The notes: a model not told the origin generated them from the letters alone. 64,000 nt of DNA from an uncultured Candidatus Thioglobus sp. (GCA_905182815.1 CAJJCX010000001.1:186001-250000); one strand, 5' to 3'; positions 1 through 10,387 are shown, numbered from the stretch's first letter. Numbers and translations are program-made.

Positions 1-598
1 CCTAACTTCGTAATAGAGAAAAATCTATGTCCTGGACTTCCAAATTGGGAAGCTCTTAAAGGTTGTGGATCAGTTTTTGCCACTGCCGATTCTGGTGGTA
101 AAGGTGTTTTCTTAGACGGTCCTTGGCACGTTGATGCTGCAACCGGAAAGAATCTATTTGAAGATCGTATTGGAGCTCTTGGTTTAGATGATGAATACAC
201 TTATAAACAAACTGGTAGTGCAGACGCCCTTTGGGCCGCTATTGATTCTGCAGAAGCTGCTGGAGAAGGTGTAATTATATTTAACTGGACACCTAACTTT
301 ACGGATAGTGATGGTTTTTACTTCATAGAGTTTCCTCCATACTTCTATGGTTGCCGTGAAACAGAAGGTGGTGACGGGGCTTGTGGATCTCCTAGAGGCT
401 GGTTGAAGAAAGCGGCGAACTATAAGTTCCCAAAGACTCATCCAAGTGCGTATACAGACATACACTAAGATTGACTTCTCGACTGGAATGATCGGTCAGA
501 TGGCTGCTCTAGTTGATATTGATAAGATGTCTCATGAAGATGCTGCAGCTAAGTGGCTTGCAGATAACGAGGATGTTTGGCAGGCTTTCACCAAATAA
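1..598 (+). CDS. proX: Glycine betaine/choline-type ABC transporter substrate-binding protein (OpuAC family), 3' part, frameshifted
   Basis: This is the C-terminal part of a periplasmic solute-binding protein; the start lies before the window. Reading from base 1 gives about 155 residues with OpuAC-type features, including a WHVDAATG segment, ADALWAAIDSAE and an aromatic-rich FNWTPNF segment of the kind that follows the quaternary-amine pocket. That frame stops at 466-468, but the reading continues in frame 2 (about 461 on) as GMIGQMAALVDIDKMSHEDA and ends AFTK at 598, so there is an indel near 455-462. It binds a quaternary amine for the ATPase and permease that follow. Betaine is inferred from the downstream demethylation genes; choline or another betaine is possible. 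Confidence 0.8.
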
Positions 599-650
599 CC
601 CTTTAATCTAGAGCGCTCTTTATTCGAATAGAATAAAGGATGCTTGTCAA

Positions 651-702
651 ATACCCTTGCCCTCTCAATTAATAATAAAGAGGGGGTAGGGGTATTTTTA
701 TA
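651..702 (+). terminator. Rho-independent terminator or attenuator between binding protein and ATPase genes
   Basis: An inverted repeat of about 16 bp (651-666 with 680-695, several G-U pairs, 13-base AT-rich loop) is followed by a run of T. It lies after the binding-protein stop (598) and before the ATPase start (749). Since the three genes form one transporter, it probably lets only part of transcription through and so favours the binding protein. Confidence 0.8.
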
Positions 703-748
703 TATACTTGTAGTGTTTTATTTGTTTCAAAGAATTTAGGAAGATATT

Positions 749-1799
749 ATGTCTGATCAGCAACCTGTAATTAAATGCGATTCCGTTTATAAAATATTTG
801 GCAAAAATGCCGAAAAAATGCTTCAAAATGCAAATGGTAAGGTTGTTGCTGAAGAATTTCAAAAAGCTGGCTGTGTAGTCGGAGTTAATAATGCCTCTTT
901 CGAGGTTAATAAGGGTGAGATGCTTGTGGTTATGGGTCTTTCAGGCTCGGGCAAGTCGACCTTGCTTCGTTGTATTTCAAGACTAACCGATGCCACTGCA
1001 GGGAATATTTATATTGAGGGCGAGGACTTATTGGCTTTAAACAGTAAAGAGCTTATCGAGCTTAGACGAAACAAAATGGGTATGGTATTCCAGAGTTTCG
1101 CATTACTTACCCCATAAAACGGTTTTAGAGAATATAGCGTTTCCTTTACAGGTTAAAGGTAGTAGTACAAAAGATAGTATTTCAAGAGCCATGGAGATGG
1201 TTGACCTTGTTGGCTTAACTGGTCGTGAGAATTATTTCCCTAGAGAGCTCTCTGGTGGTCAGCAGCAACGAGTTGGAATCGCACGCTCTCTAGCTGTTGA
1301 ACCCGATATTTGGTTCTTGGATGAGCCTTTTTCGGCGCTAGATCCGCTAATTCGTAAAGAGATGCAGGATGAATTCTTGCGTCTTCAAGCAGTATTGAAC
1401 AAAACTATTTTGTTTGTTACTCATGATTTTGATGAAGCCATTCGGCTTGCTGATCGTGTGGCTATTATGAAAGATGGCATTATCGAGCAATTGGATACAC
1501 CAGCCAATATTGTCCTTAACCCTGCCACCGAATACGTGCGCAAGTTTACAGAGGATGTTCCAAGGGAGAAGGTTCTTAAAATTAAATCAGTGATGGAGCC
1601 TGTTGGCGATGAAACAGACTTTAGTGATTTAAGGGTCTCCGAAGATGCCCTTATTGAAACTGTTGCCGAAGCTGTGCTCGGCGACCCTAAATCAGTTCCC
1701 GTACTCAATGCAAATGATGATATTGTTGGTGTTGTACATTCATCTAAAGTAATTCATGTGTTATTTGGTGAAAATTCAACACTAGAAAGCAACGCTTAA
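749..1799 (+). CDS. proV: Glycine betaine ABC transporter ATP-binding protein, one frameshift
   Basis: Cytoplasmic ATPase of the quaternary-amine (QAT) transporter family, about 349 residues once corrected. It shows Walker [10 protein letters not shown] (residues 63-71), Q-loop FQSFALL, signature LSGGQQQRV, Walker [13 protein letters not shown] and a switch-region VTHDFDEA. The C-terminal 80 residues resemble the CBS-like tail of ProV proteins. The frame breaks near 1110: one extra base in CTTACCCCAT turns the family motif [12 protein letters not shown] into a stop. An AGGAAG ribosome site precedes ATG 749. The permease gene follows after 10 bases, so the two are co-transcribed. The shift is more likely a sequencing error than a dead gene, because the rest of the frame is intact on both sides. 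Confidence 0.88.
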
Positions 1800-1809
1800 G
1801 GCTAGCACC

Positions 1810-4254
1810 ATGAACTTTATCAATTATTTATCTGAACGCCCTAAACTGACGCAATTGGGCATTGTCCTCATTGTGTTTTTTATTCTCATGTCAATGACAG
1901 GGCAGTACCATGATTTGATAGTAGAGCGTCATCTATTTGCCAAGTCTGTTGTTAAGGGAGAAATACAATCTTCGGCTGGTTTTGCTGAATCCATGTCAAT
2001 GATTCTGAATTGGCAACTTCCTCCTCAACTCGTTAGAATTCCTGAGCTGACTTTTTATCACCCTGTCATTAACACTTCCGCCACCTATGTTCTAATAGCT
2101 TTATTGGTAACTGCTGGGCTCTTATACAAAAGCTTTGCAGAGAGCGTCAATAAATCACAGTGGTTAAGTGTCAATTGGTTTCAAATTATTAGCAAGGGCT
2201 TTGTTGGCATTATTGTGGGTCTTCTGTTTATACCTACTTTGTATAACTGGTTTTTTGGTGAGGTGACAAGAAGTACGTTTTGGGAATTACCATCAATGTT
2301 GCAAGATTTTTCTCAGTACCTCATGTTCGAATTTTGGGTGACACCAGTTTACGACCCAGAAATTGAAGACTATGAAGACTATGGTCGAGTTCGATTATTT
2401 ACCCGAGCTATTGGCGCCACTTTATTGTTTTTAATTACTTTAATTCGGGAATTATTGATTGGTGGTTTTGAGACAGTCGTTTCACTTGCCAATGTTTTTA
2501 GTGATCAATCCGGCTGGGATTGGCTCGCTGAAAATAAGGATAAGTGGTACTCCAGTGTCCCTGCTATTCCTTGGACAGTATTAACTGCTGGTGCTTTTAT
2601 TTTGGGTTATAAACTTAAAGGTGTGGGTCTTTCTATATTGGCTGGTTTCAGTTGTATTTACTTGGCTGTATTCGGCCAATGGGAACCCGCAATGCAGACA
2701 CTCTCTTTGGTGTTGGTTGCTGCGCCGGTCTCTGTTTTATTAGGTGTTATCTTGGCTGTGCTTGCCTACAAGAGTAGAACGGTTGAGAGAGTAATAACGC
2801 CATTGCTCCTCGTTGCACAAACGTTTCCACATTTCGCGTATTTGGTACCAGTAATTGTGTTCTTTGGTATTGGTGACCATGCGGGTGCGATTGCAACAAT
2901 AATTTTTGCAACACCTCCGATGATTCGACTCACCTTGCTAGGTCTCAAAAGAGTCTCTCCTGAGGTTTTAGATGCAGGCATGATGAGTGGTTGCCATAAT
3001 TATCAACTGATGTTTAAAGTTTTGATACCTACTGCAAGGCGCGACATTTTAATTGGCGTCAACCAGGTAATTATGCAGTGCTTGGCTATGGTAGTGATTG
3101 CTTCTTTTATTGGAGCTAAGGGCCTGGGTTTTAACTTATTACTCGCTCTAAACCAACTAAGGGTAGGTCAAGCGCTAGAATTAGGAGTATGTATTGTCCT
3201 GATTGCTGTAGTGTTAGATAAATTATCTTTAGCTTGGGCCGATAAGCAAACCGATTACTTTGCCGACCTTTCTTTTGTTGAGAGAAATAAAACAGCTCTT
3301 TTGTTTGTTGCAGTTTTCTTTGCCGCTCTTTTGTTTGCTTGGTTTGGTAACTGGATGTTTGCTGATACTGCAAAAGGTATTAACTATTTTCACACGATAC
3401 CCCACAACAAAGGTATTACCACTGAGCCATTTTGGCAGGCAGGCGTTGACTACATGGTTTCAAATTGGAGGGCGGATATTAAAATATTTAACAAGTGGTT
3501 ACTGGTGGAAGTGTTGATGCCAATGAAAGCGTCTTATCTGGCCATGCCAGCTATAGCAACTTTTGTTCTAACAATGGGTGTTGGTTACATTATCGGTGGC
3601 ATTCGTTCTGCGATTGTCATTGGTTTGTTTATGTTGTTTATTGCTCTAACACCCTGGTGGGAAAGAGCCTTGATAACTATGTATATGCTGACGTTTGCAG
3701 TCATTGTTTCTGTTATTATTGGTACGATTGTTGGTGCAATCTGTGTGCAAAATAAGAGGGCAACCAAATTCATTCTTTTGGTTTGTGATACTTTTCAAAC
3801 TTTTCCGTCGTTCATTTATCTTATTCCGGTGATTATGCTCTTTGGTGTGACTGACACTTCAGTGTTAATTGCGGTCATTGTCTACGCTGTTATTCCGCCT
3901 ACTCGCTACACCGTAGAAGGCCTGAGAAATGTACCAGAATCTTTGCTTGAAGCGGGGGATATGTCGGGCGCAACAAAACTTCAGCGTTTGGTTAAAATCG
4001 AGTTCCCATTAGCTTTCCCACATATTATGCTGGGCGTCAATCAGTGCGTTATTTTTGCATTGTTTATGGTTATTATAGGTGCGTTTATTGGTACTACAGA
4101 TTTAGGCCAAGAAATAATGCAACAACTTTTTTCTGGAGGCAATATTGGAAGTGGTCTAATGCTTGGTTTATGCGTGGCGTTTATCGGTCTTGCAGTGGAT
4201 CATTTAATCCAGACCTGGGCAACGAAGAGAAGAAAGTTACTGGGAATTGACTAG
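1810..4254 (+). CDS. proW: Glycine betaine-type ABC transporter permease with two fused permease domains
   Basis: Inner-membrane permease of 814 residues, about twice the length of a classical ProW. Two binding-protein-dependent permease domains are visible, each ending in an EAA-type coupling loop: DAGMMSGCHNYQLMF near residue 387 and EAGDMSGATKLQRLVK near residue 714. Both are followed by a matching helix (LIGVNQVIM and MLGVNQCVI). One polypeptide could therefore supply both halves of the pore, with two copies of the upstream ATPase. An N-terminal region with extra membrane segments precedes the first domain. Substrate is inferred from the neighbouring binding protein and demethylation genes. 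Confidence 0.87.
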   Translation: MNFINYLSERPKLTQLGIVLIVFFILMSMTGQYHDLIVERHLFAKSVVKGEIQSSAGFAESMSMILNWQLPPQLVRIPELTFYHPVINTSATYVLIALLVTAGLLYKSFAESVNKSQWLSVNWFQIISKGFVGIIVGLLFIPTLYNWFFGEVTRSTFWELPSMLQDFSQYLMFEFWVTPVYDPEIEDYEDYGRVRLFTRAIGATLLFLITLIRELLIGGFETVVSLANVFSDQSGWDWLAENKDKWYSSVPAIPWTVLTAGAFILGYKLKGVGLSILAGFSCIYLAVFGQWEPAMQTLSLVLVAAPVSVLLGVILAVLAYKSRTVERVITPLLLVAQTFPHFAYLVPVIVFFGIGDHAGAIATIIFATPPMIRLTLLGLKRVSPEVLDAGMMSGCHNYQLMFKVLIPTARRDILIGVNQVIMQCLAMVVIASFIGAKGLGFNLLLALNQLRVGQALELGVCIVLIAVVLDKLSLAWADKQTDYFADLSFVERNKTALLFVAVFFAALLFAWFGNWMFADTAKGINYFHTIPHNKGITTEPFWQAGVDYMVSNWRADIKIFNKWLLVEVLMPMKASYLAMPAIATFVLTMGVGYIIGGIRSAIVIGLFMLFIALTPWWERALITMYMLTFAVIVSVIIGTIVGAICVQNKRATKFILLVCDTFQTFPSFIYLIPVIMLFGVTDTSVLIAVIVYAVIPPTRYTVEGLRNVPESLLEAGDMSGATKLQRLVKIEFPLAFPHIMLGVNQCVIFALFMVIIGAFIGTTDLGQEIMQQLFSGGNIGSGLMLGLCVAFIGLAVDHLIQTWATKRRKLLGID

Positions 4255-4376
4255 ATTCTATCCATTTCTAGTAGAGCCCTTTTAAATTCAAATCTAAGTG
4301 AAATTAATTAATAATTTTCTTTTTTTTTACTACGATAATATCACTTTCGTATTTATAAATCTGGAGAGCTACACAA

Positions 4377-5210
4377 ATGAAGATTATAGATGGCAAAGTT
4401 CTTGCTGAAAATCTCAGAAAAAATATTGCTAATGAGGTTAAGCAGTATTCTAGACCTCCTGGACTAGCAGTCATTTTAGTTGGTGATGATGAGGCTTCAA
4501 AGGTTTATGTAAGAAACAAGTCTAAAGCTTGCGTCCAGGTTGGCTTTTATTCTGATCAGATTCATAAATCCGCAAATATTACTCAAGAAGAGCTCCTCTC
4601 GGAAGTTCAAAGGCTTAATGTAAATAGTAATATCGATGGCATCTTAGTTCAACTTCCTTTGCCTGCTCACATTGATGCGAATGTGATAATTGAGTCGATT
4701 GTTCCCGAAAAAGATGTTGATGGTTTTAGTAGTGAAAATATTGGCAAGTTAAGTTTAAAAAAACCATTCATTAGTCCTTGTACTCCAAGAGGCGTTATGA
4801 AAATGTTAGCCTCTATCAAGTGCGACTTAAGGGGTAAGGATTGCGTAATCATTGGCGCTTCAAATATTGTTGGAAGACCAATGGCAATGGAGCTTCTTAA
4901 TGCTGGTGCTACAGTTCAAGTTTGCCACAAGGAGACAAAAGATATAAAGCTTAAAACTAAGTCAGCAGATGTTATTGTTGCCGCTGCTGGAGTTGCAAAC
5001 TTAGTTAATGCTGACTGGATAAAAGAAGGCGCCGTTATTATTGATGTTGGTATTAATAGACTTGATGATGGATCTTTGACCGGAGATGTAGATTATGAAG
5101 CTGTCAAAGGTATTGCTTCTGCTATCTCTCCTGTTCCTGGAGGTGTTGGTCCAATGACTATTGCAGTATTACTTGAAAATACTTTAACAGCCTATAAAGC
5201 AAGACTATAA
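4377..5210 (+). CDS. folD: Bifunctional methylenetetrahydrofolate dehydrogenase/methenyltetrahydrofolate cyclohydrolase
   Basis: Cytosolic enzyme of 277 residues that interconverts 5,10-methylene-, 5,10-methenyl- and 10-formyl-tetrahydrofolate using NADP. Family landmarks are all present: the YVRNK segment with the catalytic tyrosine and lysine (Y44, K48), DGILVQLPLP, PCTPRGVMKML, the dinucleotide-binding IIGASNIVGRP and C-terminal ISPVPGGVGPMT. Length is normal. GGAG at 4363-4366 sets the ATG at 4377. Its place between a betaine transporter and sarcosine oxidase genes fits a role in processing the methylene-tetrahydrofolate released by demethylation, besides its general biosynthetic role. 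Confidence 0.96.
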   Translation: MKIIDGKVLAENLRKNIANEVKQYSRPPGLAVILVGDDEASKVYVRNKSKACVQVGFYSDQIHKSANITQEELLSEVQRLNVNSNIDGILVQLPLPAHIDANVIIESIVPEKDVDGFSSENIGKLSLKKPFISPCTPRGVMKMLASIKCDLRGKDCVIIGASNIVGRPMAMELLNAGATVQVCHKETKDIKLKTKSADVIVAAAGVANLVNADWIKEGAVIIDVGINRLDDGSLTGDVDYEAVKGIASAISPVPGGVGPMTIAVLLENTLTAYKARL

Positions 5211-5216
5211 ATTAGC

Positions 5217-6377
5217 TTACTGCTTTTCCCTAAAGTCTTTTAAAAATTTCGCTACCCACTGATGAAAACAGTGAGTAGCACTGTCCATTACTGGTGAGAA
5301 TTTTCCGCCATCAAACATTAATCCACTTCTTCCGCGCTGCATTCCCTCTACAACGCCAATATCTTCGCTAAATACAGTTTTCCAAAAAGACGCATTAGAG
5401 TCTATAAGTTTTTTTAGTTCTGGCATTTCAGAAGGATCTTTTGCATAATATAGTGAGACATGCTCAATTGTTTTATTTGTAGAGATTGGCTCTATAATTA
5501 TTGAAAAAAAGTGATCCCTATGAACTCCTAAAAGTACATTTGGGTACAAGGCTATATACTCACTTTTAGTGTCCCACTCATCTGACAAATTTTCAAAATC
5601 TGGAAATACGTTGCCATCATCACTTTTCATTTGGTTATAGACATGAGAGCCTTGCCCAGAGAAATGACCCATCTCCTCAATATGATAGTGATCTTCTATA
5701 CTTGAAGTAACATTAAGCTCAGGGTGGACCCAAGGAAGATGGTAGCTTTCACAATAGTTTTCAACTGCTAGCTTCCAGTTAGTATCCAGATTAAGTTTGA
5801 ATGAAGAGCTCTCACCTCCATGATGAAGGGGTTTTTCAAACTCAGACCATCTCGCAATTGCTTTTGAAGCGTAATCAGTAAACTCCTTAGCAGAATTAGA
5901 AATATTTACAAAGATAACGTCTTGCCAGACCGCAGATCGAATTTTAAAGAGACCAAGCTCTTCATTTTTAATAGACTCATGAGTATTTATATCCGTTCCT
6001 CCAACCATGGGTGTTGCACATAAATCGCCATCAAGATTGTAACACCAGCTATGATATGGACAGCTTATCACTCCTTTTATGTTTGTTGGCTGATCAATTA
6101 ATATCATCCCTCTATGGCGACAAGTATTTTGAAATACATTAATATCTCCATTTGAGTTGCGAACCAACATCAAAGGCATTCCAACAAAGTTCAGTGGCTT
6201 TATATCGCCTGGATTTGGTATATCACTGCCAGTGCCAATTGCTGACCAATTGTCAAACAAAATTGCTTTTTTTTCTTCATCAAAAACAGCGTTACTGACA
6301 TAGTGCTCGTTAGGTAGTCCTTTAGCTTTATCAGTTGATGTTAGGACAGAGTCTAAGTTACTAAGTGGAATAGACAT
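5217..6377 (-). CDS. Rieske non-heme iron oxygenase, alpha subunit; candidate glycine betaine demethylase (GbcA-like)
   Basis: Protein of 386 residues of the ring-hydroxylating oxygenase alpha family. The N-terminal Rieske domain has C86-x-H88 (CRHRG) and C106-x2-H109 (CPYHSW) for the 2Fe-2S cluster. The catalytic domain shows NYCESYHLPWVHPEL (about 207-221), with H213 and H218 as likely iron ligands and E210 in the expected bridging position. In GbcA and carnitine or stachydrine oxygenases the same architecture oxidatively removes an N-methyl group. Betaine is inferred here from the flanking transporter and sarcosine oxidase genes. No ferredoxin reductase partner (GbcB-like) occurs in the window. 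It ends six bases from the end of folD, on the opposite strand. Confidence 0.72.
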   Translation of the reverse strand: MSIPLSNLDSVLTSTDKAKGLPNEHYVSNAVFDEEKKAILFDNWSAIGTGSDIPNPGDIKPLNFVGMPLMLVRNSNGDINVFQNTCRHRGMILIDQPTNIKGVISCPYHSWCYNLDGDLCATPMVGGTDINTHESIKNEELGLFKIRSAVWQDVIFVNISNSAKEFTDYASKAIARWSEFEKPLHHGGESSSFKLNLDTNWKLAVENYCESYHLPWVHPELNVTSSIEDHYHIEEMGHFSGQGSHVYNQMKSDDGNVFPDFENLSDEWDTKSEYIALYPNVLLGVHRDHFFSIIIEPISTNKTIEHVSLYYAKDPSEMPELKKLIDSNASFWKTVFSEDIGVVEGMQRGRSGLMFDGGKFSPVMDSATHCFHQWVAKFLKDFREKQ

Positions 6378-6475
6378 GAAGAGAAAGTTGAAGTAAAAAA
6401 CGCTATGATACTATCAGCGTAAAGTAATTATTCTTAATAAAATTACTCTAAAAAATTGAATATATTTCAATTAAT

Positions 6476-7366
6476 TTATGATTTTGAAATTAGAAAATCT
6501 CTAAGAATTTTAACATTTTCAGGGAGCAAATCTTCTTTTTCACTCATAATGTATATCGCAGACGGAGCTGGTATTGATGTGTCGCCCAGAACAACAAGCT
6601 CTCCACTATCAATTTTAGGCTTACACAGACGCTTCCAACCTAAGACTATTCCCATTCCATCAGAAGCAGCTTGAAGGGCAATCATATAATTATTGACATG
6701 AGTTCCTGGTGAGATTTTTCCTTTGTATCCAAGAGCATTAAACCAAGAGAACCAATTTGACCAATTTTTATCTTTTGCTCTGAGATGAATGAGAGGCGCT
6801 TGCGCTAAATCTTCAACAGTAATATTTGGGTATTCTTTGGCAAAACTAGGGCTACATACTGGAACAAGTTCATCTTGAAAAAGAGTGTGCTTTTGGTTTG
6901 ACTCATTCTCAACAAAACCATAGCAAATTTTTAAATCAACAGCAATCCCTTGAGAATCAGGATTATCAGTTACATGTTGATTAACAGGTATTTCTGGGTG
7001 TTGTTTCCAAAACTCTGCTAAATGAGGTGGTAGCCAAAGAAAAGAAATGGCTGTAGTCGCACTAATAATTACCTCTTTATCTGTAGCAGAGCGCCTAAGA
7101 TTTGCAAGTGTTGAAGAAATTGCTGTAAAGCTACTTTGAAGAACAGCAAATAAAGATTCTCCGTGATCGGTTAAATTATTACCATGGTGTTTTCTATCAA
7201 ATAACGAAAGACCAAGTTCGGTTTCTAAAAACTTAATTTGGTGGCTAACTGCACCTGGAGTAACTCCAAGTTCTTCAGCAGCACCCTTAAAACTTCTATG
7301 ACGAGCAGCAGTCTCAAACGTTGCAAGAGAGGTTAGTGGCGGTAATTTATAGTATCTACGAGACAT
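6476..7366 (-). CDS. LysR-family transcriptional regulator (GcvA-like)
   Basis: Protein of 296 residues. The N-terminal winged helix-turn-helix (residues about 8-65) begins LPPLTSLATFETAARHRSF and includes GVTPGAVSHQIKFLE and LFDRKHHGN, the pattern of the GcvA/AmpR subgroup. The remainder is a periplasmic-binding-like effector domain. It is divergent from the flavoprotein-sarcosine oxidase genes and just upstream, on its own strand, of the Rieske oxygenase, so it most likely controls one or both from the spacer at 7367-7761. The effector is not readable from sequence; glycine, sarcosine or betaine are guesses. A 98-base AT-rich gap separates it from the oxygenase gene. Confidence 0.88.
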   Translation of the reverse strand: MSRRYYKLPPLTSLATFETAARHRSFKGAAEELGVTPGAVSHQIKFLETELGLSLFDRKHHGNNLTDHGESLFAVLQSSFTAISSTLANLRRSATDKEVIISATTAISFLWLPPHLAEFWKQHPEIPVNQHVTDNPDSQGIAVDLKICYGFVENESNQKHTLFQDELVPVCSPSFAKEYPNITVEDLAQAPLIHLRAKDKNWSNWFSWFNALGYKGKISPGTHVNNYMIALQAASDGMGIVLGWKRLCKPKIDSGELVVLGDTSIPAPSAIYIMSEKEDLLPENVKILRDFLISKS

Positions 7367-7761
7367 AGTTGTTCCCTAAATGTTGAATCCAAGTATACTT
7401 ACTTTTTGTATATACAGCCTTCATAATAGACCTTTTTTAACTATATTAGAGCAAATATTCATAATTAAATATAACTGGTACTTTTTTAATACATGTTTTT
7501 TCAAGCTCTATTTAGCCCCTTATATTGCATAATTAGCTAAATATATTTAAAATATTATTAATTTATGGGTCATTCACAAAACTTAAAGAAAGTATATTAT
7601 TTTTTTATATATAGCTATAGAATTATTTTCACTTTAGTTTGAATTTTTTAACTACTTAGTGCTTTCAATTTAAAGATAATAATGATAACTAAAAAACTAG
7701 ATTTTATTCAAATTTAAACTTTACATTTCTATTAACAATAAAAAATACAAAGGAGTTTAGT
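7367..7761. promoter_or_regulatory. AT-rich divergent control region between LysR gene and flavoprotein gene
   Basis: This 395-base spacer has no convincing reading frame. It must hold the promoters for the LysR gene and the rightward amine-oxidation operon. A perfect 10-bp palindrome, AAGTATACTT at 7391-7400, lies 25 bases upstream of the LysR start, where an autoregulatory operator would be expected. The rest is long A/T runs. AAAGGAG at 7749-7755 is the ribosome site for ATG 7762. I see no riboswitch-like fold. Confidence 0.5.
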
Positions 7762-9109
7762 ATGTCTTTACCAAGTCAAGCCGAATATGTTATTGCTGGT
7801 GCAGGAATTCATGGATTATCAACTGCATGGAGATTGGCCGAACGCCTAACTGCAGATGGTGAGGGAGTTAACGGGCGTATTGTAATAATTGATAAAGCCA
7901 ATAGAATTGCAGCTGGAGCAACTGGAATTGCTTGCGGTGTTGTTCGTAATAATTATTTTCAACCTGCTATGAGAAAATTGATGGCCCATTCAGTTAGTAT
8001 TTGGGAAAGTGATCCAGATGCTTTTAGCTATCATCCAAACGGATATATGCAAATTTCATGCGAAAAAATGCGTGAGGATGTTAAACAAATCCATGCTGAA
8101 CAAGCTGCAATTGGCTATGAAAGTGTTTTTATTGAGGGTGAGGAAGAGTCGCGTGATTACATGCTAAACATGTTTGATGATTGGCAAGCGCAAGGAATTA
8201 CTTCAGTTCTTCATGAAAAGCCAGGTGGCTATGCAAATAATGTTAAAGCGATGGAAGGTCTTTCTAAAAAAGTATTGGATTTAGGCGTTACTGTTGTTCT
8301 TGAAACTGAGATAACAGGTTTTGTTTCTGAGGGAAATGGTCAAAGAGTTACTGCGGTTGAGACAGATAAAGGAACGATTGCATGTGACAACCTAATTATA
8401 GGAGCGGGTCCTTGGGTTCGTGATTTTTGGCGTATGCTTAGGCCTTCCTTCTCAAATTGAATTAAAGGATCTTGAAGGTGAGGTTCATCAAGATATTGAT
8501 ATGTGGCGTTTTTGGCAGTTAGAAGAGGGTGTCTTAGAAATTGATCCTGAAACTTTAGTAACCAATGATGGTAAGATTCCGCCAGTTCTTCATATTGATA
8601 CTGATGCGCCTTTGTATTCTACTGTAGATGGCTCACTTATTACGGATGAGCTATGGGGAATATATTATAAGCCTGATTGGAGCTTTGGTGGCATCCAGGG
8701 AGGGGCTTCACCTTATACAGTTGATACACCTGTTAATGAAGTTGCTATCGATCCATATGGCCCTGAAAGTAAAGAGTTTACAGCAAGTAAAGATTTCCCT
8801 GAAATGTGGGTTTCTGCTCTTGCGCATTGTCATAAAAGATTTGAAGGTATGATGCCTCATTATCATAAAGAGCCATCAGGCGGAATTGGTTGCTTTACTC
8901 CAGATAGTTTCCCTGTAATTGATACTTACAATGAAAATGTAACAATAATTGCAGATAGTAATCATGGATATAAAATGCTAGGTGTCGGCTGTTTAGTTGC
9001 TGAAGAGTTATTAGGTGAAAAGCAAGAGCTTCTAGAGCCGTTTAGGTTTAGCCGCTTTCAAGCAGGCAAGTTACACCCAGTTTCTAATAGTCCTTATCCT
9101 TGGAGCTAA
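7762..9109 (+). CDS. FAD-dependent amine oxidoreductase (DAO family), candidate dimethylglycine demethylase; one frameshift
   Basis: Corrected length is about 448 residues. The N-terminus has the dinucleotide-binding pattern VIAGAGIHGLSTAWRLAE and a second FAD segment ends in NLIIGAGPWVRDFW; C-terminal SFPVIDTYNENVTIIADSNHGYKM is typical of the D-amino acid oxidase/sarcosine oxidase fold. There is no fused folate (GcvT) domain. The frame breaks at about 8440, where an extra A changes MLGLPSQIE into a stop; both halves otherwise join cleanly. A strong AAAGGAG site precedes the ATG. The gene is first in the run leading into soxB. Oxidation of dimethylglycine to sarcosine is inferred from position only; sarcosine or another N-methyl amino acid is equally possible. 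Confidence 0.68.
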
Positions 9110-9112
9110 AAA

Positions 9113-10376
9113 GTGAGTAAAACACGCTTTTCTGGCTTTTAAGGTTCTCAAAGAAGCGCTAACTGGTCATAAAGGCTGGGAGCCAACTTGGCGTGATGCT
9201 GAGCCGAAAGCTGACGGTTATGATGTTGTCATCGTTGGTGGAGGAGGGCACGGTTTAGCGACTGCTTATTATTTAGCAAAAAATCATGGTATTACCAATG
9301 TTGCTGTTGTTGAAAAAGGCTGGATAGGCGGTGGTAATGTGGGAAGAAATACGACCATTATTAGATCAAATTATTTACTGCCTGGAAATGAGCCTTTTTA
9401 TGAATTTTCACTGAAGCTTTGGGAGAATCTTGAGCAAGATTTAAACTATAACGCAATGGTTTCTCAGCGCGGTATTATGAATTTAATCCATTCTGATGCT
9501 CAGCGTGATGCATTTATTCGAAGAGGCAATGGTATGTTATTTGCTGATGCGGGCTGTGAATTTATAGAAGCAAAAGAAGTAAAAGAAAGGTATCCATTTT
9601 TAGATATGGATAACCCAAGATTCCCAATTAAAGCTGCTTTAGCTCAGCCTCGTGGAGGGACTGTTCGTCATGATGCCGTCGCTTGGGGATACGCAAGAGG
9701 CGCTAGTGATCTTGGAGTGGATATTATTCAAAACTGTGAGGTTACAGGCTTTAACATTGAAAATGGTAAATGTTTAGGCGTTCAAACAACTAAAGGTGAA
9801 ATTAAAGCTGGAAGAGTTGGAGTTTGCGTTGCAGGCTCATCTGGAAGAGTAATGGCGAAAGCTGGAATTAAACTTCCTATTGAAAGTCATGTTCTTCAAG
9901 CTTTTGTAACTGAAGGCCTTAAGCCAGTAATAGATAATGTAATTACTTTTGGTGCTGGGCACTTTTACTGTTCTCAGTCTGACAAAGGCGGTCTTGTTTT
10001 TGGTGGTGATATTGATGGCTATAACACTTATGCTCAACGTGGAAACCTGCCTGTTGTTGAAGATGTATGCTCTGGCGGCATGGCTATAATGCCGATGATT
10101 GGCCGAGCTAGATTGCTTAGAATGTGGGGAGGGGTTATGGACATGTCAATGGACGGCTCACCATTTATAGATAGCACTGAAATTGATGAATTATTTTTTA
10201 ATGGTGGTTGGTGTTATGGTGGTTTTAAAGCAACACCTGCTAGTGGTTACTGTTATGCCCACTTACTTGCTACAAACTCATCGCACGAGGTAGCAACGGC
10301 ATATAAGCTTGATCGATTTAGACGCGGCGCAATGATAGATGAGAAAGGTGTTGGCGCTCAACCAAATCTGCATTAG
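9113..10376 (+). CDS. soxB: Sarcosine oxidase beta subunit, one frameshift
   Basis: Flavin-carrying beta subunit of heterotetrameric sarcosine oxidase, about 420 residues when corrected. I start it at GTG 9113, three bases after the previous stop. The N-terminus then reads TGHKGWEPTWRDAEPKA and VVIVGGGGHGLATAYYLA, which match the family closely and cannot be obtained from the later ATG-type start at 9339. The frame is broken near 9138, where one extra T in TTTTAAG makes a stop. Later landmarks are EKGWIGGGNVGRNTTIIRS, the covalent-flavin region and GGWCYGGFKATPASG. With SoxA it oxidises sarcosine to glycine, and the methyl group leaves as methylene-tetrahydrofolate. Confidence 0.9.
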
Positions 10377-10387
10377 GAGGACATAAT

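Noticed and set aside
3260-3755. Overlapping open frames inside the permease gene
   Set aside because: They are off-frame shadows of the 814-residue permease, with no ribosome sites or recognisable motifs.
7367-7761. Possible glycine riboswitch ahead of the sarcosine oxidase operon
   Set aside because: I looked for the paired GGAGAG-type aptamer cores and found only AT-rich sequence with a single ribosome site.
9339-10376. A shorter soxB starting at 9339
   Set aside because: It would lack the FAD-binding GGGGHG segment, which is encoded upstream in the same frame (from 9141) and joined to GTG 9113 by one indel.
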